Positions 49,225 through 57,832 of a DNA stretch of 64,000 bases are shown here, piece by piece (the first letter of the stretch is position 1; each line of letters begins with the position of its first letter). Made by a program: the position numbers and the translations under genes. This stretch comes from Rhodococcus rhodnii NBRC 100604. Its GTDB lineage: Bacteria; Actinomycetota; Actinomycetes; Mycobacteriales; Mycobacteriaceae. Where the stretch lies: the NCBI RefSeq assembly GCF_001894925.1, contig NZ_BCXD01000011.1, positions 1 to 64,000 on the forward strand, in the 5' to 3' direction. The notes under the pieces are model-generated. The model was not told where the DNA came from. It did not search any database and saw only the letters and a list, made by a program, of their open reading frames with translations.

Positions 49225-50019
49225 GTGGCTGCCGACACCGACCCTCCCGCGATCGCCGATGCCGTCGTCGACCTGTGTGCCGCCGCGCGGTCGATCACGG
49301 TGCTGACGGGCGCGGGCATGTCCGCCGAGAGCGCCGTGCCGACCTTCCGGGACGCGAGCACGGGCCTGTGGACGGGGATCGATCCGATGGAGATCGCGAC
49401 GCCCCGGGCGTGGCGGCGCGATCCGGATCGCGTGTGGGCCTGGTACTGCTGGCGCGCCGCGCTGGTCCGCCGTGCCCGTCCCAACGCGGGGCACGACGCG
49501 ATCGCGCGGTGGCAGGGTGGCGCGGACGTCACCGTCGCGACACAGAACGTCGACGACCTCCACGAACGCGCGGGCACGACCGTCGCGGCCCACGTCCACG
49601 GCAGCCTGTTCGCGCCGCGGTGCTCCGAGTGCGGCGCCGCCGCCCCGGGCGCCGAACTCGCGGTACCGGACGCACCGGTCGAGCGGCTCGCTCCGCCCCG
49701 GTGCGGCGTGTGCGGGGGCGCGGTGCGGCCGGGTGTCGTGTGGTTCGGCGAGCCGTTGCCGGAAGCGGAGTGGGACGCGGCGGCAGCGGCGGCGACGACC
49801 GCCGATCTCGTTCTGGTGGTGGGGACGTCGGGCGTCGTGCATCCGTTCGCGGCGCTGCCCGAGGCGGCGCGCGACGCCGGTGCGACCGTCGTCGAGGTCA
49901 ATCCCGAGGACACGCCGATCACCGCGGTCGCGCATCATGCCGTCCGTGCCACGTCCGGGTCGGCGCTGCCGCGCCTGGTTCCCGAGTTGCCCCGCCCGGT
50001 CCCCGAGGAGGATTCGTGA
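49225..50019 (+). CDS. Sir2-family NAD-dependent deacylase
   Basis: A 264-residue sirtuin that removes acyl groups from lysines using NAD. The NAD-binding GAGMSAESAVPTFRD, the catalytic TQNVDDLHERAG and HVHGS, a four-Cys zinc site (CSEC...CGVC) and VWFGEPLP are all present. The arrangement resembles bacterial CobB-type and class III enzymes. I chose the GTG at 49225; an in-frame GTG at 49201 is possible. It overlaps the HIT gene by four bases (GTGA) and is divergent from the NAD(P) transhydrogenase operon. Confidence 0.93.
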   Translation: MAADTDPPAIADAVVDLCAAARSITVLTGAGMSAESAVPTFRDASTGLWTGIDPMEIATPRAWRRDPDRVWAWYCWRAALVRRARPNAGHDAIARWQGGADVTVATQNVDDLHERAGTTVAAHVHGSLFAPRCSECGAAAPGAELAVPDAPVERLAPPRCGVCGGAVRPGVVWFGEPLPEAEWDAAAAAATTADLVLVVGTSGVVHPFAALPEAARDAGATVVEVNPEDTPITAVAHHAVRATSGSALPRLVPELPRPVPEEDS

Positions 50020-50438
50020 CCGACTGCCCGTTCTGCGCGATCGTGCACTCCGGCGCGCCCGCGACCCGCGTGTTCGAGGACGAGCGCACCGTCGCCTTCC
50101 TCGACATCCGGCCGCTCGCGCGCGGGCACACCCTCGTCGTCCCCCGGGCGCACGCGTCCGGCCTGCACGAACTCACCGGCGACGACGCCGCGGCGGTGTT
50201 CGCGACGGCTCAGCGGCTCGCCGCCGCGATGCGCAGTGGCCCGATCGCCGCCGACGGCGTTCATCTCGTCGTCAACGACGGGCGCGCCGCGATGCAGACC
50301 GTGTTCCACGCGCACATGCACGTCGTCCCGCGGCACCGCGGCGACAAGATCTCGCTCGCGGCGGGCATCGCGACGCGTCGTCGTCACGACGCGGAGCAGG
50401 CCGGCGCGGACGTCCGCGCCGGCCTGCCACCGGAGTGA
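50016..50438 (+). CDS. HIT family protein
   Basis: A 140-residue histidine-triad nucleotide hydrolase or transferase. It starts with CPFCAIV, a zinc-type pair, and has the triad HAHMH at 98-102 followed by VVPRHRGD. HIT proteins cleave adenosine-phosphoramidates or dinucleoside polyphosphates. It is coupled to the sirtuin gene, so both may act in NAD or AMP-adduct metabolism. Its last codons contain a 32-bp perfect palindrome at the junction with the convergent operon. Confidence 0.93.
   Translation: MTDCPFCAIVHSGAPATRVFEDERTVAFLDIRPLARGHTLVVPRAHASGLHELTGDDAAAVFATAQRLAAAMRSGPIAADGVHLVVNDGRAAMQTVFHAHMHVVPRHRGDKISLAAGIATRRRHDAEQAGADVRAGLPPE
50396..50427. terminator. 32-bp perfect palindrome at convergent gene ends
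   Basis: Bases 50396-50411 and 50412-50427 are exact reverse complements. The palindrome lies in the last codons of the HIT gene, 19 bp before the stop of the convergent ABC binding-protein gene. As RNA it could fold into a 14-bp stem with a four-base loop on either strand. A bidirectional terminator is the simplest reading, although there is no T-tract. Confidence 0.55.
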
Positions 50439-50445
50439 GGGTCGG

Positions 50446-51603
50446 TCAGTTGCCGCCCTCCTCGAGGGTCACCTCGATCGGCGCGTAGTTCTCGCCGGTC
50501 ACGTCGACACCCTTGTCCCGCAGGATCTCCAGCGCCTCGGTGACGTACTCGTTGGAGTACGCCGCCTCGTCCGGTTCCTGGGTGAGGACGGTCTGGCCCT
50601 CCGCGTTCCTCGTCTCGGACGCGATCTCCACGGTGCGGTCCCAGGCGGCCTCGTCGATCGTGCCGACGCCCGCGGGCGACGGCCAGATCAGCTTGTTCAC
50701 CTCGTTGATCTGCCACAGCTGATGGCTGGCCCCGAGCGTCGAACCCGCGGCGACGGTGATGTCGCGGCATTCCTCGACGTTGTCGCGGCAGTACGCCCAT
50801 CCTTCGAGCGACGCCGCGACGAACTTGACCGTCTGCTCGCGGTAGGCGGGGTCCTCGAGCTTGTCGGTGCTGGCCCAGATCGCGTCCTGCAGCATCGCGA
50901 CGCCCTCGTCGTTCCAGTCGATCGTGCGGAACTTGTCGGGCGTGTAGAGCTCACCCGTGTCGGGGTCGACGGCTTCGAGCAGCTGCGCGTACTCGTTGTA
51001 CGACATCGCCTGTGCGGCATCGATGTCGCCGGCGAGCAGTCCGTTCATGTCGAACTGCTGCTGCACGAGCGTGACGTCGTTCGCGGGGTCGATACCTGCC
51101 TCGGTCATGGCGGCGAACAGCTCGTACTCGTTTCCGTAGCCCCAGTTGCCGACGTTCTTGCCGCGCAGATCGGCAGGCCCCGTGATGTTCTCGTCCGCGA
51201 ACGACACCTGGAGGGTGCCCGAGCGCTGGAAGACCTGTGCCACATCGGTGATCGCGGCGCCGGCCTCACGGAACGCGAGGGCCTTGGGGACCCAGGCGAT
51301 CGCGTAGTCGGCCTGCCCCTGCGCGAGGACGGTCTGGGGCACGATGTCCGAGCCGCCGTCGAGGATCTCGACGTCGAGCCCCTGCTGCTCGTAGAAGCCC
51401 TTCTCCTTCGCGGCGAGGAAACCCGCGAACTGTCCCTGTTTGAACCACTGCAGCTGCAGCGTCACCGGCGTCAGCCCGCCCTCGGACGCCGCTCCCGTCG
51501 CCTCGGTCTCGGTGGTGCTGCATCCCGTCAGGGCGAGGGCGGACAGCGCGAGCGCGGCGGCGCCGGCCCCGATCCGCGCGCGGGTACTGATCGATCGTGA
51601 CAT
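50446..51603 (-). CDS. ABC transporter substrate-binding lipoprotein (NMT1/THI5-like)
   Basis: A 385-residue lipoprotein with signal peptide and lipobox LALTGC (Cys28). The mature protein has VTLQLQWFKQGQFAGFLAAKEKGFY, the hallmark of NMT1/ThiY-type binding proteins for pyrimidine-like ligands, and the GNWGYGNEYELFAAM region. It is the last gene of the operon with two permeases, an ATPase, an F420-type oxidoreductase, dihydropyrimidinase and nitrilase; the ligand is probably a pyrimidine, hydantoin or related compound. Confidence 0.9.
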   Translation of the reverse strand: MSRSISTRARIGAGAAALALSALALTGCSTTETEATGAASEGGLTPVTLQLQWFKQGQFAGFLAAKEKGFYEQQGLDVEILDGGSDIVPQTVLAQGQADYAIAWVPKALAFREAGAAITDVAQVFQRSGTLQVSFADENITGPADLRGKNVGNWGYGNEYELFAAMTEAGIDPANDVTLVQQQFDMNGLLAGDIDAAQAMSYNEYAQLLEAVDPDTGELYTPDKFRTIDWNDEGVAMLQDAIWASTDKLEDPAYREQTVKFVAASLEGWAYCRDNVEECRDITVAAGSTLGASHQLWQINEVNKLIWPSPAGVGTIDEAAWDRTVEIASETRNAEGQTVLTQEPDEAAYSNEYVTEALEILRDKGVDVTGENYAPIEVTLEEGGN

Positions 51604-51672
51604 CGAATCTCCTTGTCGTACAGCAGAGAACGAGCGATGGCGAGGTGGGTGATGCGGGCAGCGCTGCACGCA

Positions 51673-52446
51673 TCACCGTGAGCGTCGGCGCGAGGCCAGG
51701 CGTTCGAGGGCGAGGACGACGAGGAAGAAGAGCAGCCCCACCGCCATCGCACCGAGGACGTACGCCCACGCCCGGGGATACGCGGTGTTCGCGGCAGCGG
51801 ACGTGATGCGCGAGCCGAGACCGTTCTGCAGTCCGCCGAAGTACTCGGCGACGATCGCCGCGATGACGGCACCCGGTGCAGCCACACGCAGTCCCGTGAA
51901 CAGGAACGGCAACGCGGCGGGAATGCGGACGGTCCGCGTCGCGCGCCACTCGCCCACCGCGTAGACGTGCATGAGTTCGAGGTGCACGGCGGGAACCTGA
52001 CGCAGCCCCTCCGCGACGGACACGAAGATCGGGAAGAACACGACGACGGCGACGGTGATCCGTCGCGGCACGTCGGTGGACGTCCCGTACATCGAGTTGA
52101 GCAGCGGAGCGAGCGCGACGATGGGCACTGCGGCGGCAGCGGCGGCGAGCGGCGACAGCAGGGAGTCGACGACGTTCCATCGCACCGCGAACACGGCTCC
52201 GGCGAATCCGAGCACGGCACCCGCGACGAGTCCGATCAGTGCGTTCGTTCCGGTGGCGGTCGCGGCGGCCCGGATGCCGCTCGCGTTCGCGCCGAACTGT
52301 TCCGCGATCGACGTCGGGCTCGGCAACAGGAACGACGGGACCCCGAGGGCCGTCGTGCCGATCTGCCACAGTGCGAGGACCACGACACCGAAGACGACCG
52401 GGGCGAGCCAGATCTGCACCCCGGGCGCCGCACGCACGGTACTCAT
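51673..52446 (-). CDS. ABC transporter permease (BPD type)
   Basis: A 257-residue permease with six predicted membrane helices. The cytoplasmic EAA loop, in YAVGEWRATRTVRIPAALPF, contacts the ATPase. It overlaps the ATPase gene by four bases (ATGA type) and lies 69 bp before the binding-protein gene. With the second permease it forms a heterodimeric channel of the taurine/nitrate/pyrimidine type. Confidence 0.92.
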   Translation of the reverse strand: MSTVRAAPGVQIWLAPVVFGVVVLALWQIGTTALGVPSFLLPSPTSIAEQFGANASGIRAAATATGTNALIGLVAGAVLGFAGAVFAVRWNVVDSLLSPLAAAAAAVPIVALAPLLNSMYGTSTDVPRRITVAVVVFFPIFVSVAEGLRQVPAVHLELMHVYAVGEWRATRTVRIPAALPFLFTGLRVAAPGAVIAAIVAEYFGGLQNGLGSRITSAAANTAYPRAWAYVLGAMAVGLLFFLVVLALERLASRRRSR

Positions 52447-53276
52447 CGGTCGTCCCGCCCGGCGTGGGCGGCACCGACGCGGCCGTCGGCGTGGTGGAGC
52501 GCTTCGCGCACCCGGGTGATCGCCCCGTAGAAGCCTTCGCTCTCGCGAGGATCGCCGTCACCGGCGTCGCCGAACGCGCCGATCTCGACGATCTCCGTGA
52601 CGCGGCCCGGCCGCGGCGACATGACGACGACGCGGTCCGACAGGAACACCGCCTCGGGGATCGAGTGGGTCACGAAGATCACCGCGGCGTCCGTGTCGCG
52701 CACGATCGAGAGCAGTTCGCCCTGCAGCCGTTCACGAGTCATCTCGTCGAGCGCACCGAACGGCTCGTCCATGAGCAGCAGGGCGGGCTTGCGCGCGAGG
52801 GCGCGGGCGATCGCGACGCGCTGCTGCATTCCGCCGGACAACTCGGGCGGGTAGCGATCGGCGAAGTCGGTGAGTCCCACGAGGTCGAGCAGTTCGTCGC
52901 TGCGCGCACGTCGCTGCGACGCCGGGAGCTTGTGCAGTTCGAGCGGCAGTTCGACGTTGGCCCGGACGGTGCGCCAGTCGAGCAGACCGGCCTGCTGGAA
53001 GGCGATCCCGTAGTCCTGATCGAGGCGTGCGGTGCGCGCGGACTTGCCGAACACCGTGACGCCGCCGGCGGAGGGGGCTTCGAGGTCGGCGACGATGCGC
53101 AGCAGGGTCGACTTGCCACAGCCCGACGGGCCGATGAGCGAGACGAACTCGCCCGGCGCGATCGTGAGCGACACCTCGTCGAGCGCCGTGACGCCGGCGG
53201 CGTCGAAGACCTTGGTGACGTCGCTCAGCGTCACCGCGGGCTCGGCCGGTGCCGTCTCGGGGGCGGTGGTGCTCAT
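52443..53276 (-). CDS. ABC transporter ATP-binding protein
   Basis: A 277-residue importer ATPase with Walker A GPSGCGKSTLLR (about 49-60), Q-loop GIAFQQAGLLDWRTV, signature LSGGMQQRVAIARAL, Walker B LLLMDEPFGALD and the switch His in FVTHSIPEA. It belongs to the nitrate/sulfonate/pyrimidine (SsuB/TauB-like) group. The ATG at 53274-53276 overlaps the preceding permease stop. Confidence 0.95.
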   Translation of the reverse strand: MSTTAPETAPAEPAVTLSDVTKVFDAAGVTALDEVSLTIAPGEFVSLIGPSGCGKSTLLRIVADLEAPSAGGVTVFGKSARTARLDQDYGIAFQQAGLLDWRTVRANVELPLELHKLPASQRRARSDELLDLVGLTDFADRYPPELSGGMQQRVAIARALARKPALLLMDEPFGALDEMTRERLQGELLSIVRDTDAAVIFVTHSIPEAVFLSDRVVVMSPRPGRVTEIVEIGAFGDAGDGDPRESEGFYGAITRVREALHHADGRVGAAHAGRDDR

Positions 53277-54211
53277 GCGGATCCTCCTGGGGGACGGGTC
53301 GTTCCGGAATAGCGACGCAGTGCGCGTTCGAGCAGGCCGACGAGGCCGGTCACGACGAGCCCGAGTACCGCGGCGGCGAGCACGGCGGCGTAGAGCCGGG
53401 ACGCGTCCCCCGTGGCCTGCTGCGAGAAGACGATGATCTGACGGCCGATCCCGCCGGACATTCCGGTCGAGATCTCGGCGACGATCGTCCCGATCACCGC
53501 GGCTGCCGCGGCGAGCCGCAGCGCCGGAATCAGGTGGGGCACCGACGCCGGCAGCCGGAGCTTCACGAGGGTCGCCCACCATCCCGCGGCGCAGCAGTAC
53601 AGGAGTTCCTCCGACGCCTTCGACGGTGCGCGCAGCCCCGCGAGCATGCCGATCGCGACGGGGAAGAACGCGAGGTACGACGCGATCACGACGATCGACA
53701 TCCACGGTTGCCACGGCTGTCCCGCGATCGCGATCCTGCCGCCCCACCCCGCCACGAGCGGGGCGAGCGCGATGAGCGGAACCGTCTGCGACAGAATCAC
53801 ATACGGCAGCACAGCCCGCTCGACGAGACCGAATCGCTCCATCGCGACGGCGAGCAGCAAACCCACGGCGGCGCCGAGCACGAACGCACCCGCGGCGAGT
53901 CCGAAGCTCGTCGCGGTCGTCCGGACGAGGACGGCCCCGACGCTCTCGCTCCCCGCCCCCGCGACGGGATCGACCACGACGGCGAGCACCGACCACACAT
54001 GGGGCAACGCGCCGTCGCCGGTGCGTGGGAGCACGGGGACCCCCGCGATCGAGACACCCTGCGCGGGAACGAGGAACTTCACCGCCTCCCACACGATCAC
54101 GACGAGCGCGAGCGCCGCGACGCCCGTCGCGGGCCGCCGCCAGGACCTCGGCGTGCGCCGCGCGACCCGCGATGCGGGGGTGACCGCGGCGGCGTCGAGG
54201 ACGGCGGTCAC
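53273..54211 (-). CDS. ABC transporter permease (BPD type)
   Basis: A 312-residue permease with a basic N-terminal tail and six predicted membrane helices; the EAA loop is CCAAGWWATLVKLRLPASVPHLIPAL region. The GTG at 54209-54211 overlaps the stop of the F420-type oxidoreductase gene (GTGA), so transport and catabolic genes are translationally coupled. It is about 50 residues longer than its partner permease because of a periplasmic stretch near 60-105. Confidence 0.9.
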   Translation of the reverse strand: MTAVLDAAAVTPASRVARRTPRSWRRPATGVAALALVVIVWEAVKFLVPAQGVSIAGVPVLPRTGDGALPHVWSVLAVVVDPVAGAGSESVGAVLVRTTATSFGLAAGAFVLGAAVGLLLAVAMERFGLVERAVLPYVILSQTVPLIALAPLVAGWGGRIAIAGQPWQPWMSIVVIASYLAFFPVAIGMLAGLRAPSKASEELLYCCAAGWWATLVKLRLPASVPHLIPALRLAAAAAVIGTIVAEISTGMSGGIGRQIIVFSQQATGDASRLYAAVLAAAVLGLVVTGLVGLLERALRRYSGTTRPPGGSA

Positions 54212-55239
54212 GTCGTCGCCACAGCGGTGTCGGCAAGATACGGAACGACCGACTCGCCGTACCCGTCGAGCGTCGCCGTCTTGGCGTCGTGCTGCAGATA
54301 CACCGCGAACTGATCGACGCCGAGCTTCTCGAGCTCCTTCAGCCGCTCGATGTGGTACTCCGGCGGGCCGATGATGCAGAACCGGTCCACGATCTCGTCC
54401 GGCACGAAGTCGGCGTGCGTGTTGCCGGCGCGCCCGTGCTGGTTGTAGTCGTAGCCCTGCCGGCCCGCGATGTAGTCGGTGAGCGCCTGCGGCGTCTCGC
54501 CGTCGGTGCCGTACTTCGCGACGATGTCCGCGACGTGGTTGCCCACCATCCCACCGAACCATCGGCACTGCTCACGCCCGTGGGCGAGGCGATCCTCGGA
54601 GCCGTCGGTGAGGTAGGCGGGCGCCGCGACACAGAACGACAACGACTCCGGGTCACGGCCCGCCGCCTCCGCCGCGGCCTTCACCCGCGCGATGGTCCAG
54701 GCGGTGATGTCGGGGTCGGCGAGCTGGAGGATGAACCCGTCGGCATGGGTTCCGGTGAGCTCGAGCGCCTTCGGCCCGTACGCCGCGACCCAGACCTCGA
54801 GGCTCGACTTGCTCGCCCACGGGAATCGCACCGTCGCACCGGATTCGAGGGTGACGGCCCGGCCGTTGCCGAGTTCGCGGATCACGTGGATCGCCTCGCG
54901 CAGGCGGGCCAGCGTCGTCGGCTTGCCGCCGAGCGTGCGCAGCGCCGAGTCGCCTCGGCCGATGCCGCACACCGTGCGATTGCCGAACATCTCGTTGAGC
55001 GTCGCGTAGGTCGACGCCGTGACCGTCCAGTCCCGCGTCGCGGGATTGGTGACCATCGGCCCGACGATCACGTTGCGGGTGTTCGCCAGGATCTGGCTGT
55101 GGACGACGTAGGGCTCCTCCCACAACAGGTGCGAGTCGAACGTCCAGACGTGCGAGAACCCGTGTGTCTCGGCCTGCCTGGCGAGCTCGACGACCCGCGA
55201 GGCGGGCGGCGTGCACTGCAGCACGACTCCGATATCCAT
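54208..55239 (-). CDS. F420-dependent luciferase-like (LLM class) oxidoreductase
   Basis: A 343-residue TIM-barrel protein of the luciferase-like monooxygenase class. It shows HVWTFDSHLLWEEPYV, the conserved VGPMVTNPATRDWTVTAS and GRGDSALRTLGGKPTTL, and resembles the F420-type subfamily (TIGR03842) often encoded beside dihydropyrimidinase. Its position suggests it acts on the pyrimidine or hydantoin ring, possibly as the reductase that makes the dihydropyrimidine, since no dihydropyrimidine dehydrogenase gene is in the operon. The cofactor (F420 or FMN) and reaction are inferred. It lies nine bases after the dihydropyrimidinase gene. Confidence 0.87.
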   Translation of the reverse strand: MDIGVVLQCTPPASRVVELARQAETHGFSHVWTFDSHLLWEEPYVVHSQILANTRNVIVGPMVTNPATRDWTVTASTYATLNEMFGNRTVCGIGRGDSALRTLGGKPTTLARLREAIHVIRELGNGRAVTLESGATVRFPWASKSSLEVWVAAYGPKALELTGTHADGFILQLADPDITAWTIARVKAAAEAAGRDPESLSFCVAAPAYLTDGSEDRLAHGREQCRWFGGMVGNHVADIVAKYGTDGETPQALTDYIAGRQGYDYNQHGRAGNTHADFVPDEIVDRFCIIGPPEYHIERLKELEKLGVDQFAVYLQHDAKTATLDGYGESVVPYLADTAVATT

Positions 55240-55248
55240 GGTGAGCTC

Positions 55249-56667
55249 CTAGATCAGGTTCTGCGAGAGGTCGCGCTTGACGAAGCGGCCGTGGCCGGCC
55301 CGGCCGAGATATTCGCCGCCGTCGACGATCACGGTGCCGCGCGACAGGACGGTGTCGACGTGGCCGTCGATCCGCACTCCCTCGTACGCCGAGTAGTCCA
55401 TGTTCATGTGGTGCGTGTCGTTCACGCCGATCGTCGTGTGGCCCTTCGGGTCGTAGATCACGATGTCCGCGTCGGCGCCGGGCGCGACGATCCCCTTGCG
55501 CGGATACATCCCGAACATGCGCGCGGGCGTCGTGCAGCAGACGTCGACCCAGCGTTCGAGGCCGATCCGGCCGTCGACGACGCCCTGGAACATGAGGTCC
55601 ATCCGATGCTCGACGGAGCCGATGCCGTTGGGGATCTTGGAGAAGTCGCCGATGCCCATCTCCTTCTGCCCCTGGAAGCAGAACGGGCAGTGATCCGTCG
55701 CGACCGTGGTGACGTCGCCGGTGCGAATGTAGCGCCACAGTTCGTCCTGGTGGCCCTCCTCGCGCGAGCGCAGCGGGGTCGAGCACACCCACTTCGCGCC
55801 CTCGAAACTCGGTGCGCCGAGCTGTTCTTCGAGCGAGAGGTAGAGGTACTGGGGGCACGTCTCCGCGAAGACGTTCTGCCCGGCGCCGCGTGCCGTCGCG
55901 ATCTGTTCGAGTGCCTGCTTCGCCGAGACGTGGACGACGTAGAGCGGCGCACCGGTCAACTGCGCGAGCATTATCGCGCGGTGCGTCGCCTCCTCTTCGA
56001 GTTGCCACGCGCGTGAGGTGCCGTGGAAGTACGGTGCGGTGTCGCCGCGCGCGATCGCCTGCTCGACGAGAACGTCGATCGCGATGCCGTTCTCCGCGTG
56101 CATCATCATCAGCGCGCCCGTGTCGGCGGCCGTCTGCATCGCACGCAGGATCTGCCCGTCGTCGGAGTAGAAGACTCCCGGATAGGCCATGAACAGCTTG
56201 AAGCTCGTGACGCCCTCGGCGACGAGTTCCGCCATGCCCTTCAGCGAATCGCTGTCGACGCCACCGATGATCTGATGGAAGCCGTCGTCGATCGCGCACT
56301 GCCCCGACGCCTTCTCGTGCCACGACGCGAGCGAGTCCTGGATACGGCCGCCCGGGTTCTGCACCGCGAAGTCGACGATCGTCGTCGTCCCTCCCCAGGC
56401 AGCGGCGCGGGTGCCGGTCTCGAAGGTGTCGCTGGCGGACGTTCCGCCGAACGGCATCTCCATGTGGGTGTGGCCGTCGACGCCGCCGGGGATCACGTAC
56501 TTGCCGGTCGCGTCGATCAAGACGTCCGACGTCGCAGCGAGATCGGATCCCACTGCCGTGGAGCCCGGTTCGAGGAGAGCGACGATGCGGTCGCCGTCGA
56601 CGAGGACGTCGAGCTGCTGCGAGCCCGTCGGCGAGACGACGGTCCCGCCGTGGATGAAGGTCGTCAC
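55249..56667 (-). CDS. hydA: Dihydropyrimidinase/D-hydantoinase
   Basis: A 472-residue cyclic amidohydrolase that opens the dihydropyrimidine or hydantoin ring to the N-carbamoyl acid. The binuclear metal site is shown by His66 and His68 in GVDGHTHMEMPFGG, the carboxylated Lys157 in GVTSFKLFMAYPG, a downstream HAENG, VVHVS and the Asp in ATDHCPF. The GTG at 56665-56667 has AAAGGGGAA upstream. It follows the nitrilase gene by 35 bp. Confidence 0.94.
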   Translation of the reverse strand: MTTFIHGGTVVSPTGSQQLDVLVDGDRIVALLEPGSTAVGSDLAATSDVLIDATGKYVIPGGVDGHTHMEMPFGGTSASDTFETGTRAAAWGGTTTIVDFAVQNPGGRIQDSLASWHEKASGQCAIDDGFHQIIGGVDSDSLKGMAELVAEGVTSFKLFMAYPGVFYSDDGQILRAMQTAADTGALMMMHAENGIAIDVLVEQAIARGDTAPYFHGTSRAWQLEEEATHRAIMLAQLTGAPLYVVHVSAKQALEQIATARGAGQNVFAETCPQYLYLSLEEQLGAPSFEGAKWVCSTPLRSREEGHQDELWRYIRTGDVTTVATDHCPFCFQGQKEMGIGDFSKIPNGIGSVEHRMDLMFQGVVDGRIGLERWVDVCCTTPARMFGMYPRKGIVAPGADADIVIYDPKGHTTIGVNDTHHMNMDYSAYEGVRIDGHVDTVLSRGTVIVDGGEYLGRAGHGRFVKRDLSQNLI

Positions 56668-56702
56668 GGGTGGTTCCCCTTTCGTGAGCGTGGTGCGGGG
56701 CG

Positions 56703-57539
56703 TCAGGCCTGCGTGAGCGGCCCGTAGGCGTCGGGGCGGCGGTCCCGGTAGAACTGCCAGCGCTCCCGCACGACCTTCAGCATGTCGAGGTCGAGATCGC
56801 GCACGAGCAGTTCGGGATCGCGATCCGACGCCGTGCCGTCGACGAACTTCCCTTCGGGATCGGCGAAGTAGCTCGTGCCGTAGAAGTCGTTGTCGCCCAG
56901 GTCTTCCACGCCCACCCGATTGATGGCGCCGACGAAGTACTCGTTGGCGACGGCCGCGGAGGTCTGTTCGAGCTTCCACAGGTAGTTCGAGAGCCCGCGC
57001 GAGGTGGCGGAGGGGTTGAAGACGATCTCCGCCCCCGCGAGACCGAGGGCACGCCAGCCCTCGGGGAAGTGCCGGTCGTAGCAGATGTTGACGCCCACCT
57101 TGCCGACGGCGGTGTCGAAGACCGGCCAGCCGAGGTTGCCGGGGCGGAAGTAGAACTTCTCCCAGAAGCCCTTCACCTGGGGAACGTGCATCTTGCGGTA
57201 CTTGCCGAGGTAGCTGCCGTCCGCGTCGAGGATCGCGGCCGTGTTGTAGAGGACGCCGGGCATCTCCTCCTCGTACACGGGCAGTACGACGACCATGCCG
57301 AGTTCTGCTGCGAGCGCCTGGAACCGCTCGACGGTGGGACCCGGGACCGACTCGGCGTACTCGTAGAACTTCGCGTCCTGCACCTGACAGAAGTACGGGC
57401 CGTAGAACAGCTCCTGGAAGCAGATCACCTGCGCGCCCTGCGCCGCGGCGGCGCGGGTGTACTCCTCGTGCGCCACGATCATCGATTCCTTGTCGCCGGT
57501 CCAGTTCGTCTGGACCAGTGCTGCACGAACATTCGTCAT
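56703..57539 (-). CDS. Nitrilase-superfamily amidohydrolase (beta-ureidopropionase/N-carbamoylase-like)
   Basis: A 278-residue carbon-nitrogen hydrolase with the catalytic triad Glu43 (CFQELFYG), Lys116 (KYRKMHVP) and Cys153 (NICYDRHFPE). Similarity and context fit N-carbamoyl-beta-alanine amidohydrolase, the step after dihydropyrimidinase, yielding beta-alanine, CO2 and ammonia. The ATG at 57537-57539 has GAGGAG about 12 bases upstream. It is the first gene of the operon and is divergent from the MocR gene. Confidence 0.92.
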   Translation of the reverse strand: MTNVRAALVQTNWTGDKESMIVAHEEYTRAAAAQGAQVICFQELFYGPYFCQVQDAKFYEYAESVPGPTVERFQALAAELGMVVVLPVYEEEMPGVLYNTAAILDADGSYLGKYRKMHVPQVKGFWEKFYFRPGNLGWPVFDTAVGKVGVNICYDRHFPEGWRALGLAGAEIVFNPSATSRGLSNYLWKLEQTSAAVANEYFVGAINRVGVEDLGDNDFYGTSYFADPEGKFVDGTASDRDPELLVRDLDLDMLKVVRERWQFYRDRRPDAYGPLTQA

Positions 57540-57832
57540 GAACGAGACCAACTCCTCGGGTGGAGACCGCTGTATCGGGTGGGACCTCTGTACTCGCCGC
57601 GGCTGGATGCGCCCGGACGATGCGGAACGAGCGGAATGGATTGTGATACTGCCCTGAATATCGTTCCCGTTGTGTTACAAGTTCCCGGAATCAGTTTCGG
57701 GGACGTAAAACAATGCGAGCGGCATCTCACCGGGGCCCGCGCAGGGCATGATCGACGTGGCGCCGACAGCCCGACGCCACGACAGCCGCTGCGCCGGAAC
57801 CGCTTCCGCCCACCCGACCACGAGAGGAGCCG
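57540..57832. other. Divergent regulatory region, nitrilase operon/mocR
   Basis: No gene is supported in this 293-bp spacer. It is less GC-rich in the middle (57640-57715) and holds two GlnR-like boxes and an 18-bp imperfect palindrome, GATACTGCCCTGAATATC at 57645-57662. The mocR gene has a GAGAGGAG ribosome-binding site (about 57822-57829). Both promoters should lie here, but I could not fix -35/-10 pairs with confidence. Confidence 0.5.
57663..57709 (-). promoter_or_regulatory. Two GlnR-like boxes upstream of the pyrimidine operon
   Basis: On the minus strand TTTAC-N6-GAAAC (57694-57709) and GTAAC-N6-GGAAC (57663-57678) each resemble the GlnR half-site pair GTNAC-N6-GAAAC of actinobacterial nitrogen control. 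They are 31 bp apart, about three helical turns. Control by nitrogen status would suit an operon that releases ammonia from pyrimidines. Confidence 0.4.
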
